Assembly (NCBI GenBank): GCA_015485455.1
Contig: WFTN01000266.1
Span: 1-19,953, forward strand
DNA from: Planctomycetota bacterium
GTDB taxonomy: Bacteria; Planctomycetota; GCA-002687715; DRQF01
Direction: 5' to 3'
Length of the DNA: 19,953 bases
This document shows, one piece after another, positions 15,667 to 19,953 of the stretch. The position numbers were made by a program, and so were the translations under genes. Below the pieces are notes generated by a model, which saw only the letters and a list, made by a program, of their open reading frames with translations, was not told where the DNA came from and did no database searches. Within the stretch, counting starts at the first letter, position 1, and each line of letters opens with the position of its first letter.

Positions 15667-18600
15667 TTAGGCCCCTAAGGCCCCGGCCAGGTCGTCGTGC
15701 TTGCGAAGTTCAACGTTCAAACATAGACCACGAAGCTCGTGGCATAGAACATCGAAACTGACTGGTGTTCCGGCCTCGAGTGTATTTTCACCCTTGACCA
15801 TGGATTCATAAATCTTGGTGCGACCATCAACGTCATCGGACTTGACAGTGAGTAGCTCTTGCAAGATGTAAGCGGCGCCGTAGGCTTCCAGCGCCCAAAC
15901 TTCCATCTCTCCGAAGCGTTGTCCACCGAAGCGTGCTTTGCCGCCCAAAGGCTGCTGCGTGATAAGAGAATAAGGCCCGGTTGCGCGAGCATGAACTTTC
16001 TCATCCACCAAGTGATGCAGCTTCAGGATGTACATGTAACCAATGGTCGTTTCTTGCTCATAAGGAGCCCCGGTCCGACCATCGTACAATTGGACTTTCC
16101 CGGTCTTTGGCAGGCCGGCTTCTTCCAAGGCAGCTTCAATATCAGTTTCTTTCGCACCAGCGAAGACGGGGGTCAGAGCTTGGAAATCCAAGGTCTTGGC
16201 GGCCCAGCCTAAGTGAGTTTCGAGAATCTGACCAACATTCATACGGGATGGAACACCCAGAGGATTCAAGCACAGATCGATGGGCTTCCCATCTGCTGTG
16301 AATGGCATGTCACACTCAGGCAAAACCCGAGCAATCACACCCTTGTTTCCATGGCGTCCAGCAATCTTGTCACCCACGGACATCCTTCGCTTGGTGGCAA
16401 TAAAGACTTTCACCATTTCGAGGACGCCAGTTGGGAGTTCATCGCCACGGGAAAGGCGATTCACCAGCTTGGTCTTGTCGCCTTCGAAGTTATCGATGCG
16501 TTCCAAGTAGGCTTTGATCGCACTCTGAGCTGTCTCGCGCTTCTTACCTGCACTAAACTGAGCATCCACCGCAGACAGGATCTGCTCACGAACGAGTTTG
16601 CACAGGTAGTAGTTTTCAGCGCTGTCCGCCGTGATCTTGTCACCGCTGGTGGCGTCGACTAAATCACTACCGCTGATTTCAACCAAACGCTCAATCAATT
16701 GAGCCAGTGTATCCCGGTATCGACCAAGGAAGCGGGTCTCCGCCTTCTTAATCTCCGCCAAGTTCTTCTGACGCTCTTCCTCAGTCATGTTGACTTTGCG
16801 GGAGAACTTTTGCGTGTCGATAACAACACCCTCGCAGCCCGATGGAGCCTCTAAGGAATCATTCTTCACGTCTTCCCCTGCGCGACCAAAAATGGCATGA
16901 AGCAGTTTCTCTTCAGGAGAAAGTTCGTTCTTGCTCTTAGGAGCAACCTTACCCACCAAAATATCACCTGGGCGAACCCGGGTCCCAATTTGGCAAATAC
17001 CGTCTTCATCCAAACTCTTGAGTGCTCGTTCTGGCACATTCGGAATGTCCCGGGTGAATTCTTCACGACCCAGTTTAGTTTCCCGAATCTCAATCTCGAA
17101 TTCATCAATGTGAATCGAAGTGAACATGTCTTCCTTCACCAGCTTCTCGCTGATGAGAACGGCATCCTCAAAGTTGTATCCATCCCAAGTCATGAATCCG
17201 ACCAAGATGTTACGGCCCAATGCCAACTCACCATCATGAGTAGCAGCACCGTCAGCAATCACTTGACCGGCTTCAACCTCATCCCCTTCCACCACGATTG
17301 GCTTCTGGTTCAGGCAGGTTCGCTCGTTCAATCCAGTGAATTTGCGCAAGGTGTAGAGATCATCACCGACATGAATCTCCAAAGCCGAGACATACTTCAC
17401 CCGACCAGCATTCCTTGCCTTCACGACCATGCCCGAGTTCTTCGCCACTTCTCGCTCCATGCCCGTCGCCACACAAGGTGGATCGGTACGAAGAAGAGGC
17501 ACAGCTTGACGCTGCATATTCGATCCCATCAGAGCACGGTTAGCATCATCGTGTTCAAGGAATGGAATCAAACTGGAAGATACACCGACAATCTGTTTCG
17601 GCGAAATGTCCAAGTATTGGACGGCCTTTCCGTCAACAAAACGGAAGTCACCCATGACGCGGGACAAAACTCGCTCGTTGGTAAAATCGCCATTTTCTTC
17701 AAGAGGCGTGTCGGCCGGAGCGATCGTCGATTCTCCTTCTTCATCCGCGCGGAGCCAAACGACGGTGTCTGAGACTTTGCCGTTCTTGACCTTGCGATAA
17801 GGTGTAATCAAGAAACCGTACTGATCGACGTCGGCGTAGATGCCCAAAGATGCGATCAGTCCAATGTTCGTACCTTCTGGGGTCTCAATCGGGCAGATAC
17901 GCCCATAGTGAGAAATGTGAACATCGCGAACTTCGAAACCAGCCCGCTTACGGTTGAGTCCACCAGGACCCAAGGCCGAAAGACGGCGCTCGTGAGTCAA
18001 TTGACTTAATGGGTTGGTTTGGTCAACCACCTGGGACAACTCACCTCGACCAAAGAAATAATCGATGGCTGAACTGATCGTCTTGGCGTTGATCAGGCTT
18101 CGAGGGGTAACGTTTTCCTTTTCGATGTTCATCCGCTCTTGAGCGGTCTTTCGCAGCTTCAAGAATCCCTTACGGAATTCATCAGCAGCCAACTCAGCGA
18201 TGGTGCGAACACGACGGTTGCCAAGATGGTCAATATCGTCCAATTGACCACTTCCAGCCCGAAGCTGAAGCAGATAGCTAATCGAGTTAATCATGTCTTC
18301 AGCTTGAAGGGTCATGACCTCATCGCCCACATCCTGCTTAAACTTACGATTCAAGCGGAAACGACCAACTTTACCCAGACGATAGCGAGCAGGATCGTAG
18401 AACTTCTCAGCGAAAAGGTCTTTTGCCTTCTCGATTTGCGGCGGGTTACCAGGACGGAAACGGCTATAAATCTTCAGCAGCGCTTCGTCATGGCTCTTGA
18501 CGTTGTCTTCTCGCAAGGTGTTCAAAATCAGGAAGTCAGTGACTTTTTCGATCACCTCAACCGATTTCAGTTTCGAAGCTTGAAGAATCTTGATGTATTC

Positions 18601-19374
18601 TTCTGTCAGTTGCTCACCAGAACTGATGAGAATTTCGCCGGTTTCAGAGTCGACCACATCGCCCACAACAAACTTATCTTTCAGCTTGTTGGCGCTTTTA
18701 GAATCGACCTTAATTTTCTTGGTCTTGTGGAACAGACGAATGATGTCTTCGTCTGTGGAATACCGCTCGTCCATTGCACGCAGCAAAGTCGTCGACAGGA
18801 ACTTGCCGCTCTGATCGATCTTGACGTGGAGGGCCTCTTTCTTGCTGACGGAGATTTCGATCCAAGAACCCCGTTCCGGGATAATCCAGCAAGAATGCAA
18901 CTTCTTCTCATTTGTCTGGACATCACAAGAGAAGTCGACTCCTGGGGAACGATGGAGCTGGCTGACGATCACGCGCTCAGCTCCATTGACGATGAATTCA
19001 CCGCCACCCACCATGATTGGGATCTCGCCCAAATAGACTTCTTCTTCGACAGGCTCCGCCTTATTCAAGCGACAGCGCACCTTGAAGGGCGTGCTATAAG
19101 TGAGACGAAGGCTACGGCACTCATCTGGTGTATAGCGTGGTCGCCCCAGTTCATAACCGAGGTATTCCAAGGCCAAAGTCTTGTCGTAACTTTGGATTGG
19201 GAAGACTTCGCTAATAATGGCCTCTAGACCCCCGACCCTGTCGGCTGGAGGTACATTTGGCTTCAGAAACTCCTCATAGGCGTTGAGTTGCAACGCAATG
19301 AGGTTGGGGATTTCGATAATCTCACCCTTGCCACCATACTTGCGAATTTCGCTGGCAGTCTTGATCCTGCTCAT
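15667..19374 (-). CDS. rpoB: RNA polymerase subunit beta
   Basis: The beta subunit completes the active centre and binds rifampicin. The 1235 residues contain the lobe segments [34 protein letters not shown] (113-145) and the rifampicin cluster (442-468), which carries D451, H461 and S466, the residues matching E. coli D516, H526 and S531, all in the sensitive state. [18 protein letters not shown] follows at 489-506. NFED is at 734-737, K995 and K1003 (active-centre lysines) lie in [18 protein letters not shown] (995-1012), and the C-terminal clamp is [25 protein letters not shown] (1144-1168). A charged coiled-coil insertion spans about 864-965, at the site of the E. coli SI2/beta-i9 insertion. 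The ATG has AAGGGG 5 nt upstream. It follows a 308-nt structured spacer after rplL and lies 11-17 nt before rpoC. Confidence 0.98.
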   Translation of the reverse strand: MSRIKTASEIRKYGGKGEIIEIPNLIALQLNAYEEFLKPNVPPADRVGGLEAIISEVFPIQSYDKTLALEYLGYELGRPRYTPDECRSLRLTYSTPFKVRCRLNKAEPVEEEVYLGEIPIMVGGGEFIVNGAERVIVSQLHRSPGVDFSCDVQTNEKKLHSCWIIPERGSWIEISVSKKEALHVKIDQSGKFLSTTLLRAMDERYSTDEDIIRLFHKTKKIKVDSKSANKLKDKFVVGDVVDSETGEILISSGEQLTEEYIKILQASKLKSVEVIEKVTDFLILNTLREDNVKSHDEALLKIYSRFRPGNPPQIEKAKDLFAEKFYDPARYRLGKVGRFRLNRKFKQDVGDEVMTLQAEDMINSISYLLQLRAGSGQLDDIDHLGNRRVRTIAELAADEFRKGFLKLRKTAQERMNIEKENVTPRSLINAKTISSAIDYFFGRGELSQVVDQTNPLSQLTHERRLSALGPGGLNRKRAGFEVRDVHISHYGRICPIETPEGTNIGLIASLGIYADVDQYGFLITPYRKVKNGKVSDTVVWLRADEEGESTIAPADTPLEENGDFTNERVLSRVMGDFRFVDGKAVQYLDISPKQIVGVSSSLIPFLEHDDANRALMGSNMQRQAVPLLRTDPPCVATGMEREVAKNSGMVVKARNAGRVKYVSALEIHVGDDLYTLRKFTGLNERTCLNQKPIVVEGDEVEAGQVIADGAATHDGELALGRNILVGFMTWDGYNFEDAVLISEKLVKEDMFTSIHIDEFEIEIRETKLGREEFTRDIPNVPERALKSLDEDGICQIGTRVRPGDILVGKVAPKSKNELSPEEKLLHAIFGRAGEDVKNDSLEAPSGCEGVVIDTQKFSRKVNMTEEERQKNLAEIKKAETRFLGRYRDTLAQLIERLVEISGSDLVDATSGDKITADSAENYYLCKLVREQILSAVDAQFSAGKKRETAQSAIKAYLERIDNFEGDKTKLVNRLSRGDELPTGVLEMVKVFIATKRRMSVGDKIAGRHGNKGVIARVLPECDMPFTADGKPIDLCLNPLGVPSRMNVGQILETHLGWAAKTLDFQALTPVFAGAKETDIEAALEEAGLPKTGKVQLYDGRTGAPYEQETTIGYMYILKLHHLVDEKVHARATGPYSLITQQPLGGKARFGGQRFGEMEVWALEAYGAAYILQELLTVKSDDVDGRTKIYESMVKGENTLEAGTPVSFDVLCHELRGLCLNVELRKHDDLAGALGA

Positions 19375-19682
19375 CCTAGCCCCTTTTTTTCGGCCAATTT
19401 GGCCGTTTTTGCTCGGTCATGCTCCGGCATCCCACCCTTTCGGATGCCGTCGTGTTTCCCTTCCCCCCTCGAACGGCCCTCTGCTGGCCATTGACACCCT
19501 TTACTGTGTCGGCAAGGGGGGTAGCACCCGCCCCATGGTATGGACGGACGATGGGGGTGCATGAACGAGTCACGCACCCCTCATTCGATTTTTCCGGTTC
19601 CTATCGTCCTAAGCGCTTTCGCACCAAGATTCAAGGGCAGGGTCTCAAAGAGTCGGCTCTTTGAGACCCCACAAAGACCGGT
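19375..19682 (-). promoter_or_regulatory. 308-nt structured spacer between rplL and rpoB
   Basis: No credible long gene is present. On the minus strand four hairpins follow each other: a perfect 13-bp stem GGGTCTCAAAGAG / CTCTTTGAGACCC (19640-19669); GGGGTGC / GCACCCC with three further inner pairs (19554-19580); CGGCATCC / GGATGCCG (19425-19449); and CGGCCA / TGGCCG (19391-19405), 17-31 nt before the rpoB ATG. None has a U-tract on the minus strand. E. coli has an attenuator and an RNase III site in its roughly 320-nt rplL-rpoB gap, and this spacer is similar in length and place, so a processing or attenuation role is likely. The last hairpin has TTTTT on the plus-strand side. Confidence 0.6.
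19640..19669 (-). repeat. Perfect 13-bp inverted repeat after rplL
   Basis: GGGTCTCAAAGAG and its exact complement are separated by four bases, about 14 nt past the rplL stop. The stem is long and fully paired but not followed by a U run on either strand. That makes a processing site (RNase III-like) or a 3'-end protecting structure more likely than a classical terminator. Confidence 0.8.
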
Positions 19683-19953
19683 TTACTTGACTTCGACGTC
19701 AGCGCCAGCGTCAGTAAGCTGCTTTGCCACGTCGTCAGCGTCATCCTTGGAAACGCCTTCCTTGACTGGTGATGGTGCACCGTCAACGAGAGCTTTTGCT
19801 TCTTTCAGGCCAAGACCAGTGATGGCGCGAACAGCCTTAATGACGGCAATCTTGGCAGAACCTGCGCCCTTCAAGATCACGTCAAATTCGCTCTTCTCTT
19901 CTGCGGCTTCAGCACCGCCACCACCACCGCCGCCACCCATCATGACAGGTGCA
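19683..19953 (-). CDS. rplL: 50S ribosomal protein L7/L12 (N-terminal part outside window)
   Basis: L7/L12 forms the flexible stalk that recruits and activates GTPase factors. Only the last 89 residues are visible; the N-terminal dimerisation domain lies beyond the right edge. The C-terminal factor-binding domain is complete: [51 protein letters not shown], ending ADVEVK. The hinge reads A-P-V-M-M followed by eight glycines, then AEAAEEK. Many bacteria have an Ala-rich hinge instead. The two methionines at 19938-19943 are internal and are not the start, since family members are about 120-130 residues. The stop is TAA at 19683-19685. Upstream rplJ is expected outside the window. Confidence 0.95.
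   Translation of the reverse strand, partial: APVMMGGGGGGGGAEAAEEKSEFDVILKGAGSAKIAVIKAVRAITGLGLKEAKALVDGAPSPVKEGVSKDDADDVAKQLTDAGADVEVK

Noticed and set aside
18139..19227. A 362-codon open frame on the plus strand opposite rpoB, with others at 16897-17772 and, opposite rpoC, 14228-15199.
   Set aside because: They are exact antisense shadows of highly conserved genes, have no recognisable domains, and arise from the codon bias of the sense strand. No Shine-Dalgarno or promoter support was seen.
19371..19577. A 68-codon minus-strand frame filling much of the rplL-rpoB spacer.
   Set aside because: Its composition is low-complexity and unlike a known protein, and it crosses several hairpins. 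Only its last 19 codons have a start context and are mentioned as a weak possibility.
1..19953. Defence systems, prophage, insertion sequences, CRISPR arrays or biosynthetic genes.
   Set aside because: Apart from short spacers and two 307-308-nt non-coding stretches, every base is assigned to a core housekeeping gene, and no repeats or foreign-looking segments were seen.

Overview
This window is an almost gap-free block of core translation and transcription genes, all on the minus strand. Read from the right end leftwards, the order is rplL (5'-truncated), rpoB, rpoC, rpsL, rpsG, fusA, rpsJ, rplC, rplD, rplW, rplB, rpsS, rplV, rpsC, rplP, rpmC, rpsQ, rplN, rplX, rplE, rpsN, rpsH, rplF, rplR (3'-truncated). 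It is the classic bacterial rif - str - S10 - spc supercluster joined end to end. I see no tRNA or rRNA gene, mobile element, CRISPR array, or plus-strand gene.

The organism is a bacterium of roughly balanced base composition, most probably a planctomycete or close PVC-group relative. That placement is from memory of family sequences, not from a search. The cues are the S3 N-terminus (PWVSRWNAPKNEF type), the S7 and L16 sequences, the L2 catalytic segment [13 protein letters not shown], the RpoB segments around residues 115-190 and 370-500, an EF-G resembling the spd/mitochondrial EFG1 type, and a zinc-ribbon S14. All genes are full length and carry their family signature residues, so this looks like a normal chromosomal copy.

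Region by region: (1) 15667-19953 is the rif segment. The L7/L12 C-terminal domain is followed by a 308-nt spacer rich in hairpins, then rpoB and rpoC 11-17 nt apart. (2) 10387-11551 is a shortened str segment: a terminator-like hairpin after rpoC, then rpsL and rpsG, then a very strong intrinsic terminator before fusA. (3) fusA (8329-10386) stands alone between non-coding stretches, and no tuf follows it. (4) A 307-nt non-coding stretch leads into the S10 segment (rpsJ to rpsQ, 8021-2876). (5) The spc segment (rplN to rplR, 2879-1) runs off the left edge. From rpsJ to rplR, genes are separated by at most about 60 nt or overlap slightly. Shine-Dalgarno sequences often overlap the preceding stop codon, which fits one long, translationally coupled message.

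Together the genes encode the catalytic RNA polymerase subunits, the translocase EF-G, and about 21 ribosomal proteins of both subunits. The most informative non-routine signals are the non-coding hairpins that cut the cluster into transcription units, the arginine at S12 position 88 (a streptomycin-resistance position), an eight-glycine hinge in L7/L12, and unusual residues in the catalytic segment of L2 and the tunnel loop of L4. I found no convincing undescribed biological system here.
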